NCBI RefSeq assembly: GCF_900108115.1
Contig: NZ_FTPU01000012.1
Location: 1-64,000 of the forward strand
DNA: 64,000 nt
From: Epilithonimonas bovis DSM 19482
GTDB lineage: Bacteria > Bacteroidota > Bacteroidia > Flavobacteriales > Weeksellaceae
Reading direction: 5' to 3'
The notes under the pieces are model-generated. The model was not told the origin of the DNA. It saw only the letters and a list, made by a program, of their open reading frames with translations, and made no database searches. A program made the position numbers and the translations under genes. The first letter of the stretch is position 1; each line of letters begins with the position of its first letter. Positions 43,315 to 51,454 of this stretch are shown here, in pieces.

Positions 43315-45465
43315 CTAGTCAACAATCCTAAAATCCAACTGTTTTGCGATAAGATTAGCTTTTACGACCTTGATTTTGACCTCATCTCCCAGCTGGAACG
43401 TTCTGCCGGTTTTTGCCCCAACAATAGCATAATTTTTTGCATCCAGATTATAAGAATCATCTACCAGATCGCGAAGCTTAATCATGCCTTCTGCCCCATT
43501 CTCAGGAATCTCAACCCAAAAACCATATTCTGCAACACCGGAGATGACACCAGTAAAAAACTCGCCAATATGTTTCTCCATAAACTTCACCTGCATAAAC
43601 TTGATCGAATCCCGCTCAGCATCTGCAGCCAGGCGTTCCATCGCAGAACAGTGTTTGGCCTTCTCTTCTACTTCTTCTCTGTTTGGCGACTTGCCACCAT
43701 CCAGATAGTGTTGTAATAATCGGTGGGCAATCAAATCCGGGTAGCGGCGTATAGGTGATGTAAAGTGGGAATAGTAATCAAATCCAAGCCCATAATGCCC
43801 GATAGGGTCAGTAGAATAAATGGCTTTACTCATACTGCGCATAGCCAGGGTCTCGATCATATTCTCTTCGCCTTTCCCTTTGACATCAGTCAATAACTGA
43901 TTAAGAGATTCGGCGACTTTTTTGCTGTTGGCCAAGTCCATTTTATATCCGAATGTATGCACAAATTCCTGAAGTGACTTTAATTTAGCAGGATCCGGAT
44001 CATCATGGATCCGATAGATAAAGGTATTGCCGGTAGGTTCTTTTCTCTTGTTAAGAGATACAAATTCTGACACTTTTTTGTTGGCGAGGAGCATAAATTC
44101 TTCTATCAAATGGTTAGAATCTTTGCTGACTTTAAAATAAACGCCAATTGGATTATGATCTTCATCAAGATTAAATCTTACTTCGCTCCTGTCAAAGGTT
44201 ATCGCACCATTTCTGATCCGCTCTGACCGAAGAATCTTTGCCAATTGATCCAGCTGAAGAATTTCGCGGGTCAGGTCACCTTCTTTGGTTTCTATCCTTT
44301 CCTGTGCTTCTTCGTAACTGAATCTCCTGTCTGAATGGATCACTGTCCTGCCAAACCACTGTTTATGGATCTTAGCATTATCATCCAGCTCAAAAACGGC
44401 AGAAAATGTGAGTTTATCCTCGTTTGGTCGCAAAGAGCAGACATCATTACTTAAAACTTCGGGCAACATAGGAACCACTCTATCTACAAGATAAACCGAA
44501 GTTGCCCTTGCATAAGCTTCATCATCCAGGATTGTTCCCGGTTTTACGTAATGCGATACATCCGCAATGTGAACGCCAATCTGCCAGTGTCCGTTTTCCA
44601 ACTGTTGGATAGATAAAGCATCATCAAAATCTTTGGCATCTTTTGGATCAATCGTGAAGGTGCATATATCACGCATATCCCAGCGTTTTGCCACTTCGTC
44701 CGCATGAATACTTCTGTCTATCTTATCCGCATCGTGTTCTACTTCCGGAGGGAAACTGTATGGCAAGCCATATTCGGCAAGGATAGAATGGATCTCGGTT
44801 TCGTGCTCGCCCGGTGCTCCAAGGACTTCGATAATTTCACCTTCCGGATTCTTGCTCCCCGGCCGCCATTCTTTCATTTTAACAATGACTTTATCCCCGT
44901 CCTGGGCATTATTGAAATGGTTTTTCGAAATAAACATATCGGTGTTCATTGACTTTTTATCAAAAACGACAAAGCCGAAATCTTTATGTTCGATTTTCTG
45001 GAAAATCCCAACAAAAGTGTCTTTTGCGCGTTCCAGGACTTCAACCACAGAACCTTCCAGTTTTTTTCCTTTAAAATTATAGGTTACCAACAACACTTTA
45101 TCGCCCTGCAGAGCATCCTTTACATTTTTCTGATGCACAAAAATATCATCATCAATACCTTCTACATCCACGTAAGCATTACCAGACTGATTAAAATCGA
45201 TAATACCGGTTAATGTTCCTTCTATATTAAGATTGATAATATATTTGCCTTTTTCTGTTTCTTTGATTTTCTGATTGGCCAACAGCCTGTGAAGCGCCTG
45301 TATTACAAGCTCTCTCTGCCTTGGGTTTTTATAGTCTATACCATCTGCAATCTGTTTATAATTATAGATCTTGGATGTTTTCTCATTCATAAAACGAAGA
45401 ATTTTTCTCCCGAGATCCAGAAGTTTCTGTTCGTTTTTATGACTTGTATGTTTATTGTTTTTCAT
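43315..45465 (-). CDS. rnr: Ribonuclease R
   Basis: A 716-residue 3'-5' exoribonuclease. N-terminal winged-helix and cold-shock domains (about 15-215), the RNB catalytic domain with acidic residues in TIDPKDAKDFDDALS (about 276-290), the HFTSPIRRYPDLIAHRLL block (about 560-577) and a C-terminal S1 domain (about 625-710, FFTGVISGVAEYGFWVEI). It degrades structured RNA in mRNA and rRNA turnover. It is transcribed from a perfect promoter 149 nt upstream, giving a leader of about 140 nt with two inverted repeats. Confidence 0.96.
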   Translation of the reverse strand: MKNNKHTSHKNEQKLLDLGRKILRFMNEKTSKIYNYKQIADGIDYKNPRQRELVIQALHRLLANQKIKETEKGKYIINLNIEGTLTGIIDFNQSGNAYVDVEGIDDDIFVHQKNVKDALQGDKVLLVTYNFKGKKLEGSVVEVLERAKDTFVGIFQKIEHKDFGFVVFDKKSMNTDMFISKNHFNNAQDGDKVIVKMKEWRPGSKNPEGEIIEVLGAPGEHETEIHSILAEYGLPYSFPPEVEHDADKIDRSIHADEVAKRWDMRDICTFTIDPKDAKDFDDALSIQQLENGHWQIGVHIADVSHYVKPGTILDDEAYARATSVYLVDRVVPMLPEVLSNDVCSLRPNEDKLTFSAVFELDDNAKIHKQWFGRTVIHSDRRFSYEEAQERIETKEGDLTREILQLDQLAKILRSERIRNGAITFDRSEVRFNLDEDHNPIGVYFKVSKDSNHLIEEFMLLANKKVSEFVSLNKRKEPTGNTFIYRIHDDPDPAKLKSLQEFVHTFGYKMDLANSKKVAESLNQLLTDVKGKGEENMIETLAMRSMSKAIYSTDPIGHYGLGFDYYSHFTSPIRRYPDLIAHRLLQHYLDGGKSPNREEVEEKAKHCSAMERLAADAERDSIKFMQVKFMEKHIGEFFTGVISGVAEYGFWVEIPENGAEGMIKLRDLVDDSYNLDAKNYAIVGAKTGRTFQLGDEVKIKVVKANLIAKQLDFRIVD

Positions 45466-45554
45466 ATAAATTCTTTGTTAATGTTGCATCTCAGTGAAAA
45501 CAACTTCTGTAAAATGTTAAATTTGAATAAAGATAAAATAAATAGGGGAGTTGT

Positions 45555-45599
45555 GGAAACCTTCGGTTAATTTTTGGTTTCCTGAGAAAGAACTTTCTC
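45555..45599 (-). other. Two inverted repeats in the rnr leader
   Basis: GGAAACC (45555-45561) pairs with GGTTTCC (45576-45582), and GAGAAAG (45584-45590) pairs with CTTTCTC (45593-45599). Both lie between the rnr promoter and its start codon and would form adjacent hairpins in the transcript. Confidence 0.5.
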
Positions 45600-45613
45600 T
45601 GTGAAATGCGGTG

Positions 45614-45643
45614 CAAAGATACAATTTTATTAATAAGCTCAAA
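45614..45643 (-). promoter_or_regulatory. Sigma-ABfr-type promoter of rnr
   Basis: On the minus strand TTTG (45640-45643), 18 nt spacer, TATCTTTG (45614-45621): a perfect Bacteroidota -33/-7 promoter. Confidence 0.82.
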
Positions 45644-45662
45644 TTTTCACCTAATTTCAAAT

Positions 45663-45693
45663 AAAAAGAACTTACAAATTGTAAGTTCTTTTT
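45663..45693 (-). terminator. rpiB terminator
   Basis: A 13-bp perfect stem AAAAAGAACTTAC / GTAAGTTCTTTTT with a 5-nt loop, starting 2 bp after the rpiB stop on the minus strand. Confidence 0.92.
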
Positions 45694-45695
45694 AT

Positions 45696-46127
45696 CTAGC
45701 AAAAGGCTATTTTGTCAACTCTGTTCTGATGTCTTCCGCCTTCAAAACTGGTGGTAAGAAATTGCTCAACGATCTCAATTGCCAGTTCTTTTGCAATAAA
45801 CCTAGCAGGCAAAGCAATCATATTAGCATCGTTGTGTTGTCTTGCCAAAGCAGCAATCTCCGGCATCCAACACAATGCACATCTTATTTTCTGATGTTTG
45901 TTGGCCGTGATAGAAACACCTTCGCCACTGCCGCAAATGAGGATTCCGAATTCATTTTCGCCGTTTTCTACAGAACTGGCAGCCGGATGTACAAAATCAG
46001 GATAATCTACGGAATCGGTAGAGTAGGTGCCAAAATCCTTTATTTCGTATTGTTTTTCCAGGTGTTTTTTTAAGATTTCTTTGTATTCGTAACCGGCATG
46101 ATCCGCGGCAATTGCAATCTTTAGCAT
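45696..46127 (-). CDS. rpiB: Ribose-5-phosphate isomerase B
   Basis: A 143-residue RpiB/LacAB sugar isomerase. AIAADHAGYEYKE (4-16) and the catalytic cysteine in GILICGSGEGVSITANK (Cys about 66) define the family, with the phosphate-binding ARQHNDANMIALPAR (about 99-113). It interconverts ribulose-5-P and ribose-5-P in the pentose-phosphate pathway. It is the gene bordering the candidate replication origin on the left, transcribed away from it. Confidence 0.94.
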   Translation of the reverse strand: MLKIAIAADHAGYEYKEILKKHLEKQYEIKDFGTYSTDSVDYPDFVHPAASSVENGENEFGILICGSGEGVSITANKHQKIRCALCWMPEIAALARQHNDANMIALPARFIAKELAIEIVEQFLTTSFEGGRHQNRVDKIAFC

Positions 46128-46324
46128 TTTATCTTTTTTTATTTATTTATTTCAGCATAAAATTAACACATATTTTATAAACGGACACATTATATTGTAA
46201 TATAATTAAAGCAGATAAATTATAATAACTCACTATCAATCAATAATATCAAAATCTCTCACCTAAAATTTTTTATTCATCTGTTAAAGATTGACAATAT
46301 ATTGTTAAATAGTGTTAGAAAACC

Positions 46325-46333
46325 TGTGGATAA
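46325..46333 (-). promoter_or_regulatory. DnaA box (perfect)
   Basis: TTATCCACA on the minus strand, the canonical strong DnaA box. Confidence 0.7.
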
Positions 46334-46481
46334 CTTTGGCGAAATAAAGCTTTTAGGAAACCTCTAAATTTTGTAATGCACTTTTTTCTAATTGGATTTA
46401 ACAGAAATTTCGAAAAACTTTTATCGCACATTCTACGGTTTTATCCGCATCAATGTTTTAAATATTAGTAAGGAATATAAT

Positions 46482-46501
46482 TTATACACATTTGTTGATA
46501 A
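46482..46501. promoter_or_regulatory. Pair of opposed DnaA boxes
   Basis: TTATACACA (46482-46490, plus, exact consensus) and TTATCAACA (46493-46501, minus, one mismatch) separated by 2 bp. Confidence 0.65.
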
Positions 46502-46534
46502 CATTGATAAATATTTAATTTACAATAACTTAAT

Positions 46535-46554
46535 ACTGTTAGCAACCTAACAGT
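46535..46554. repeat. Inverted repeat in the candidate origin
   Basis: ACTGTTAG / CTAACAGT, an 8-bp perfect stem with a 4-nt loop and no T-run, so not a terminator. It lies 34 bp right of the DnaA box pair. Confidence 0.6.
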
Positions 46555-46708
46555 TATTATCCAATTGATGTGGTAAAATATTATCTTTCTTTTTTTCCGC
46601 AAACTAGCCTCTACAACAATATACTACAATCTTATTTTTTTAATTAAAAGAAAAAAAGATGTTTATGATTGTAAAATAAGTTTGTGGATTTTTTTTGAGA
46701 ATAAAATT

Positions 46709-46738
46709 TTTGAAAGGCGGGAATTAAGTTTAAATTTG
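46709..46738 (+). promoter_or_regulatory. Sigma-ABfr-type promoter of pgk
   Basis: TTTG (46709-46712), 18 nt spacer, TAAATTTG (46731-46738), both perfect; the leader to the ATG is about 50 nt. Confidence 0.82.
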
Positions 46739-46796
46739 TGAAACAATGTAAGCAGAATAAAAAGCTGTCTCTTGTCAATTTTAAAATAATATTTGA

Positions 46797-47987
46797 ATGA
46801 AAACAATAAAGGATTTCGACTTTAAAAACAAAAAAGCTCTTGTAAGGGTAGACTTCAACGTGCCTCAGGACGAGAATCTCAATGTTACAGATAACACAAG
46901 AATCACCGCGGTGAAACCTACTGTAGATAAAATCTTAAAAGATGGCGGCTCTGTAATTCTTATGACCCACCTGGGAAGACCAAAAGGTGAAGTAAGTGAT
47001 AAGTTTTCCCTTAAGCATATTCTGGGTGAAGTTTCCAAGGTTCTGGGGCAGGATGTCAAGTTTGTAGATGATTGTGTAGGAGAGAAGGCTGAAGAAGCGG
47101 CTAGAGAACTCAAACCCGGAGAAATTTTGTTGTTGGAGAATCTTCGTTTTCATCCAGAAGAAGAGAAGGGTGATGAGAATTTTGCTAAACAGTTAGCCAA
47201 ATTAGGCGATGCCTACGTGAATGATGCTTTTGGGACCGCACACAGAGCTCATGCGTCCACAGCCGTAATTGCCCAGTTTTTTCCTTCTACTAAATTTTTC
47301 GGTTTACTGATGGAGAAGGAATTAATCGCCATTGATAAAGTTCTAAAATCTGGTGAAAAACCAGTTACAGCAATACTTGGTGGTTCTAAGGTTTCTACAA
47401 AAATTACGATTATAGAAAATATTCTTCCGGCAATCGATAACCTGATTATTGGTGGCGGAATGTCATTTACTTTTATTAAAGCACTTGGCGGTAAAATCGG
47501 AAAATCTATAGTAGAAGACGATAAGCTAACGCTTGCGCTGGAGATTCTTGAAAAAGCAAAAGAGCATAAGGTGGAAGTTTATTTACCGACAGATGTAGTG
47601 ATTGCTGATGATTTTAATAATGAAGCAGAGCGCAAAATTGCTGATATTACCGAAATTCCGGAAGAATGGCAAGGTTTGGACGCTGGCCCTAAGTCTAGAG
47701 AAATCTTCAACGATGTGTTGCTGAATTCTAAAACTATATTGTGGAATGGCCCAATCGGCGTTTTCGAAATGCCAAATTTTGCTGCCGGGACTAAGGCCTT
47801 GGGCGACAGCATTGCAGAAGCTACGAAGTTAGGAGCTTTCTCACTTGTTGGAGGTGGCGACAGTGTTGCATTTGTAAAGCAGTTTGGTTATTCTGATAAA
47901 GTGAGCTATGTCTCTACCGGAGGAGGCGCAATGCTGGAAAGTCTGGAAGGATTAGAACTTCCGGGCGTTGCTGCAATTAATAAATAA
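46797..47987 (+). CDS. pgk: Phosphoglycerate kinase
   Basis: A 396-residue glycolytic kinase. N-domain substrate residues [11 protein letters not shown] (17-27) and MTHLGRPKG (about 57-65), a central [15 protein letters not shown] block (about 110-124), and the C-domain nucleotide site with [11 protein letters not shown] (about 193-203) and [12 protein letters not shown] (about 351-362). It makes ATP from 1,3-bisphosphoglycerate. It has its own perfect promoter and a terminator directly downstream, so it is monocistronic. It is the first gene right of the candidate origin, transcribed away from it. Confidence 0.97.
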   Translation: MKTIKDFDFKNKKALVRVDFNVPQDENLNVTDNTRITAVKPTVDKILKDGGSVILMTHLGRPKGEVSDKFSLKHILGEVSKVLGQDVKFVDDCVGEKAEEAARELKPGEILLLENLRFHPEEEKGDENFAKQLAKLGDAYVNDAFGTAHRAHASTAVIAQFFPSTKFFGLLMEKELIAIDKVLKSGEKPVTAILGGSKVSTKITIIENILPAIDNLIIGGGMSFTFIKALGGKIGKSIVEDDKLTLALEILEKAKEHKVEVYLPTDVVIADDFNNEAERKIADITEIPEEWQGLDAGPKSREIFNDVLLNSKTILWNGPIGVFEMPNFAAGTKALGDSIAEATKLGAFSLVGGGDSVAFVKQFGYSDKVSYVSTGGGAMLESLEGLELPGVAAINK

Positions 47988-48010
47988 GAATTAATTTTCT
48001 GATAAATAAT

Positions 48011-48037
48011 AAAAACCGACAAATCTTGTCGGTTTTT
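48011..48037 (+). terminator. pgk terminator
   Basis: AAAAACCGACAA / TTGTCGGTTTTT, a 12-bp stem with a 3-nt loop, 24 bp after the pgk stop. Confidence 0.92.
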
Positions 48038-48206
48038 ATTTTGCCTATACTTGGCTGATTATAAAAATATTTTTTCTAAGCGATTCTCAGCGATTGTATT
48101 TGAAACTTTTGAAAATCCCTAATATTTATAAATTTTGAGTTTATTAACAAATTTTGCACAAAATGCATAAAAATCGGCTTTCATAAATAGGTCAAAAATC
48201 GATTTT

Positions 48207-49028
48207 CTATTTTTTTTCGATAATGTATATCAAACTGGAAAATTCGGAGTTAAAAAGAGCTTTTATGTTAGAAATCGATCCGTGAATGACTGCTTTTAAC
48301 CAAAAAAGAGGTGATTTTTTATATTTTTCACTCAGCATTGAGATATAGAAGGAGTCGAGTAGGAGAGGTTTGATTTTTCTTAATTTCCAATCTGGATTTT
48401 TTGAAATCAGGTTTTCCATGCCGTTTTTTGAAAAATGCCAGATGTGTCTTGGTACATCATATGCAGCCCAAAATTCTTTGTAATGTTTTGCATCGTGTGA
48501 TGTTGGATTAGGAACTGCAATAATCAGCAATCCTTTTTCTTTTAATTTATCATGAAAAATTGTGAGCATTTCTGTTTGGTTTTCGATATGTTCAAAAACA
48601 TGCCAAAGCGTGATTGCATCCAAACTTCCATTTTCAATTGATTTAATATCATCAACAATTTTAGTTTTTTCTGTCTTTTTGATTGCTGCATTTCTGGCAT
48701 CAAAATTAGGTTCAAACCCAAAAGTATGAAAATCGTTTTCTATATATTTTACAAATTCTCCTGCACCGCAACCATAATCCAAAACATTAGCACCTTTTTT
48801 AACTCTGTCAACAAGAATATTTTTTTTGTATTGAAGATTAAAAGACTGTAAGAATTTATAAATTTTTTCTTTTAAACTCCCCGAATCTTGGTGGTGCGAA
48901 ATATAATTTTCACTCTCATAATATTTGGAAAGATTAGAAGGAACCGGATCCGTTTTGAAAACTCCTTTTGTTTCTGTTTCTTTTATTTCAAATATCTCCT
49001 GAGTTAGAAAATGGTCTTTAATTTTCAT
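48207..49028 (-). CDS. Class I SAM-dependent methyltransferase
   Basis: A 273-residue protein with a Methyltransf_11/23-type core: motif I NVLDYGCGAGEFV (about 84-96), motif II around GFEPNFDARNAA, and AITLWHVFEHIENQ (about 138-151), which is the acceptor-side motif IV. The N-terminal part (about 1-75) includes HHQDSGSLKEKIYKF, and the C-terminus is a basic amphipathic stretch. It resembles methyltransferases of surface-glycan or quinone-like small-molecule pathways, but the acceptor cannot be predicted. It lies after mnmG with a parS site between them. Confidence 0.85.
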   Translation of the reverse strand: MKIKDHFLTQEIFEIKETETKGVFKTDPVPSNLSKYYESENYISHHQDSGSLKEKIYKFLQSFNLQYKKNILVDRVKKGANVLDYGCGAGEFVKYIENDFHTFGFEPNFDARNAAIKKTEKTKIVDDIKSIENGSLDAITLWHVFEHIENQTEMLTIFHDKLKEKGLLIIAVPNPTSHDAKHYKEFWAAYDVPRHIWHFSKNGMENLISKNPDWKLRKIKPLLLDSFYISMLSEKYKKSPLFWLKAVIHGSISNIKALFNSEFSSLIYIIEKK

Positions 49029-49088
49029 AAGGTATTGTGTACATTATTATGCACAATGTTCTCCATAATTTTCACATTGTACTTGATA

Positions 49089-49104
49089 TGTTCCACGTGG
49101 AACA
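49089..49104. other. parS site (perfect palindrome) after mnmG
   Basis: TGTTCCACGTGGAACA, an exact match to the bacterial parS consensus TGTTNCACGTGNAACA bound by ParB. It lies 7 bp beyond the mnmG stop codon. Confidence 0.85.
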
Positions 49105-49111
49105 TTAATGA

Positions 49112-50974
49112 TTATCTTCCTAAATAAACCAGTAATACATTGATATCTGCGGGTGAAACACCACTGATTCTACCTGCCTGAGCAATGGTTTTTGGTTGTA
49201 TTTTAGTCATTTTTTGCTTAGCTTCTGTGGAAAGGGAAGATATTTTTGTGTAATCAAAATCTTCAGGAATTCTGATGGTTTCTAATCTGTTGAGTTTAGC
49301 AACATTTTCCTTTTCTTTCTCTATATAACCTTTGTATTTGATATTGATTTCTGCCTGTTCTCTTACTTCATTATCATATACAGAAGTGATTTCTTTTATA
49401 GTTTCTATCGCTTCTAATTTTTCCAGGGTCATATTAGGCCTTGTTAAGATTTGAGCAGCTCTGTAAGCCTGATCAACAGGAGAGGAGTCGATTGATTCTA
49501 GAATTGGATTGATACTTCCAGGTTTAAGTGAAGTCTCCTTAAGATACATTTCTAACTGTTCGCTTTTGGCTATTTTTTCTTCAACTTTTCTGAGTCTGTC
49601 TTCTTTTGCTAAACCCAGATGATAAGATTTTTCTGTTAATCTGATATCGGCATTATCCTGTCGTAAAAGCAGTCTGTATTCTGCTCTGGAAGTGAACATC
49701 CTGTAGGGTTCTTCGGTACCTTTTGTTATTAAGTCATCGATTAAAACCCCGATATAAGCTTCATCACGATTGAGGATGAATTCCCCCTTATCGTGCACTT
49801 TGTTATGTGCATTAATTCCGGCAATTAAACCTTGTCCTGCTGCTTCTTCGTAGCCGGTTGTCCCGTTGATTTGACCCGCAAAATAGAGGTTTTCAACCAG
49901 TTTTGTCTCTAAGGTATGGTTCAGTTGGGTAGGAGGGAAGTAATCGTATTCTATGGCATAGCCAGGGCGGAATACCTTTACGTTTTCAAAACCTGGGATA
50001 TGTTTCATTGCCTTGATTTGGATGTCTTCTGGAAGGGAAGAACTGAAACCGTTGACATAGATCTCTACAGTTCTCCATCCTTCCGGTTCTACGAATAACT
50101 GATGTCTATTTCTCTCTGCAAATCGGTTGATTTTATCTTCTATACTAGGACAATATCTTGGCCCTGTACTTTGTATTGTGCCATTGAACATAGGGCTTCT
50201 GTCAAAACCAGAACGCAGGATATCGTGAACCGTTTCATTGGTGTAAACAATCTGGCAGCTTAATTGTTTGTTTAATTTTGGAGTATCTAAGTAACTGAAT
50301 TTCTGCGGATTTTCATCACCTTTTTGCTCTTCCATTTTGGAATAATCAAGGCTTCTTCCGTCTACGCGGGGTGGTGTTCCTGTCTTCATCCTTCCGGCTT
50401 CAAAGCCTAGTGAAACCAATTGTTCTGTAATGCCAAAAGCTCTGGGTTCACCCATTCTCCCGCCACCTAATTGCTTGTCACCTACGTGAATCAGGCCATT
50501 AAGAAAAGTACCGTTGGTAAGTACTACAGATTTTGATTTGATTTTGATGCCTAAGGATGTTATAACACCAACGACTTTATTGTTTTCTACAATAAGGCTC
50601 TTTACCATATCCTGGAAAAAGTCAAGGTTTGGTGTATTTTCTAAGGCCAAGCGCCATTCTTCCGCAAACAGCATCCTGTCATTTTGTGTTCTCGGAGACC
50701 ACATTGCAGGCCCTTTGGAAAGATTGAGCATTTTGAATTGAATTGCGGATTTATCTGCCACAATACCAGAGTAACCGCCCATAGCGTCGATTTCTCTTAC
50801 AATTTGCCCTTTCGCAATACCACCCATAGCCGGATTACAGCTCATTTGACCGATGGTTTGCATATTCATTGTAACAAGGAGCGTTTTAGAGCCTAAGTTG
50901 GCAGCGGCAGCGGCAGCTTCGCAACCTGCATGCCCTGCACCAACTACAATTACGTCGTATATTTCTGAAATCAT
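49112..50974 (-). CDS. mnmG: tRNA uridine-5-carboxymethylaminomethyl synthesis enzyme MnmG (GidA)
   Basis: A 620-residue FAD enzyme. The FAD-binding Rossmann motif is VIVVGAGHAGCEAA (9-22), with MGGIAKGQIVREIDAMGG (about 50-67), the conserved cysteine region near FNGTIQSTGPRYCPSIEDK (about 270-288), and the C-terminal GidA-associated helical domain ending AGRISGVSPADINVLLVYL. With MnmE it builds the cmnm5 group on wobble uridine 34. The gene is bracketed by two perfect parS palindromes, fitting the classic location of gidA near replication origins. ybeY lies 53 bp upstream on the same strand. Confidence 0.96.
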   Translation of the reverse strand: MISEIYDVIVVGAGHAGCEAAAAAANLGSKTLLVTMNMQTIGQMSCNPAMGGIAKGQIVREIDAMGGYSGIVADKSAIQFKMLNLSKGPAMWSPRTQNDRMLFAEEWRLALENTPNLDFFQDMVKSLIVENNKVVGVITSLGIKIKSKSVVLTNGTFLNGLIHVGDKQLGGGRMGEPRAFGITEQLVSLGFEAGRMKTGTPPRVDGRSLDYSKMEEQKGDENPQKFSYLDTPKLNKQLSCQIVYTNETVHDILRSGFDRSPMFNGTIQSTGPRYCPSIEDKINRFAERNRHQLFVEPEGWRTVEIYVNGFSSSLPEDIQIKAMKHIPGFENVKVFRPGYAIEYDYFPPTQLNHTLETKLVENLYFAGQINGTTGYEEAAGQGLIAGINAHNKVHDKGEFILNRDEAYIGVLIDDLITKGTEEPYRMFTSRAEYRLLLRQDNADIRLTEKSYHLGLAKEDRLRKVEEKIAKSEQLEMYLKETSLKPGSINPILESIDSSPVDQAYRAAQILTRPNMTLEKLEAIETIKEITSVYDNEVREQAEINIKYKGYIEKEKENVAKLNRLETIRIPEDFDYTKISSLSTEAKQKMTKIQPKTIAQAGRISGVSPADINVLLVYLGR

Positions 50975-50993
50975 TTTCTTAAAATTTCACAAA

Positions 50994-51009
50994 TGTTCCA
51001 CGTGGAACA
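50994..51009. other. parS site (perfect palindrome) before mnmG
   Basis: TGTTCCACGTGGAACA, identical to the site at 49089-49104, in the 53-bp gap between ybeY and mnmG, 20 bp upstream of the mnmG ATG. Confidence 0.85.
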
Positions 51010-51027
51010 TTTGCCATAGATTGTATA

Positions 51028-51450
51028 TTACATCTGAAAATCGGAGAATTTTGCTAAATAGAATTCTTCCTTCTCACGCATTTCTCTTGCATCTGCCTCG
51101 GATTTATCTTTGTATCCGCACAGGTGAAGTACACCATGGGCCAGAACCCGCCTGAATTCTCTCTCAAAATCCTGAGAAAGCAAATCAGCATTTTCTAAAA
51201 TGCGCGGCAAAGATACGAAAATATCTCCCGAGATTGTTTTGCCCTTTACATAATCAAATGTGATAACATCTGTATAGTAATCGTGATCCAAGTAATCCTG
51301 ATTAACTTTTAATAAATAGTCATCATCGCAAAAAATATAACTGATATCACCGGGTTTTTTATCCTCAGTAATAATGAGATTTTCTAACCAGGCTGTAATG
51401 TCAGGATGGATGTTCCGTGTGTCTATATTTTCGAAAAAGTAATTAATCAT
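51028..51450 (-). CDS. ybeY: rRNA maturation RNase YbeY
   Basis: A 140-residue metalloprotein of the YbeY/UPF0054 family. The metal-site motif, usually Hx3Hx5H, reads HGVLHLCGYKD (about 108-118), so the third ligand is Asp, a form I associate with Bacteroidota. The upstream segment DYYTDVITFDYVKG (about 57-70) is also conserved. It acts in 16S rRNA 3'-end processing and ribosome quality control. It sits between the patatin-like gene (4-bp gap) and mnmG in one minus-strand run. Confidence 0.92.
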   Translation of the reverse strand: MINYFFENIDTRNIHPDITAWLENLIITEDKKPGDISYIFCDDDYLLKVNQDYLDHDYYTDVITFDYVKGKTISGDIFVSLPRILENADLLSQDFEREFRRVLAHGVLHLCGYKDKSEADAREMREKEEFYLAKFSDFQM

Positions 51451-51454
51451 CTTA

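Larger units (their letters stand above)
46128..46796. other. Candidate chromosomal replication origin (oriC)
   Basis: A 669-bp gene-free, strongly AT-rich stretch between divergent rpiB and pgk. It contains the DnaA boxes TTATCCACA (46325-46333, minus) and TTATACACA (46482-46490, plus), both exact TTATNCACA. It also has one-mismatch boxes TTATCCGCA (46441-46449, plus) and TTATCAACA (46493-46501, minus). AT-rich blocks that could unwind lie at 46141-46320 and 46500-46680. Nearby parS sites and a change in G/C strand bias support the call. DnaA itself is not encoded in the window. Confidence 0.7.

Noticed and set aside
46535-46554. Inverted repeat in the origin region as a terminator
   Set aside because: There is no T-run on either side and no gene ends nearby; it is listed as a structural repeat instead.
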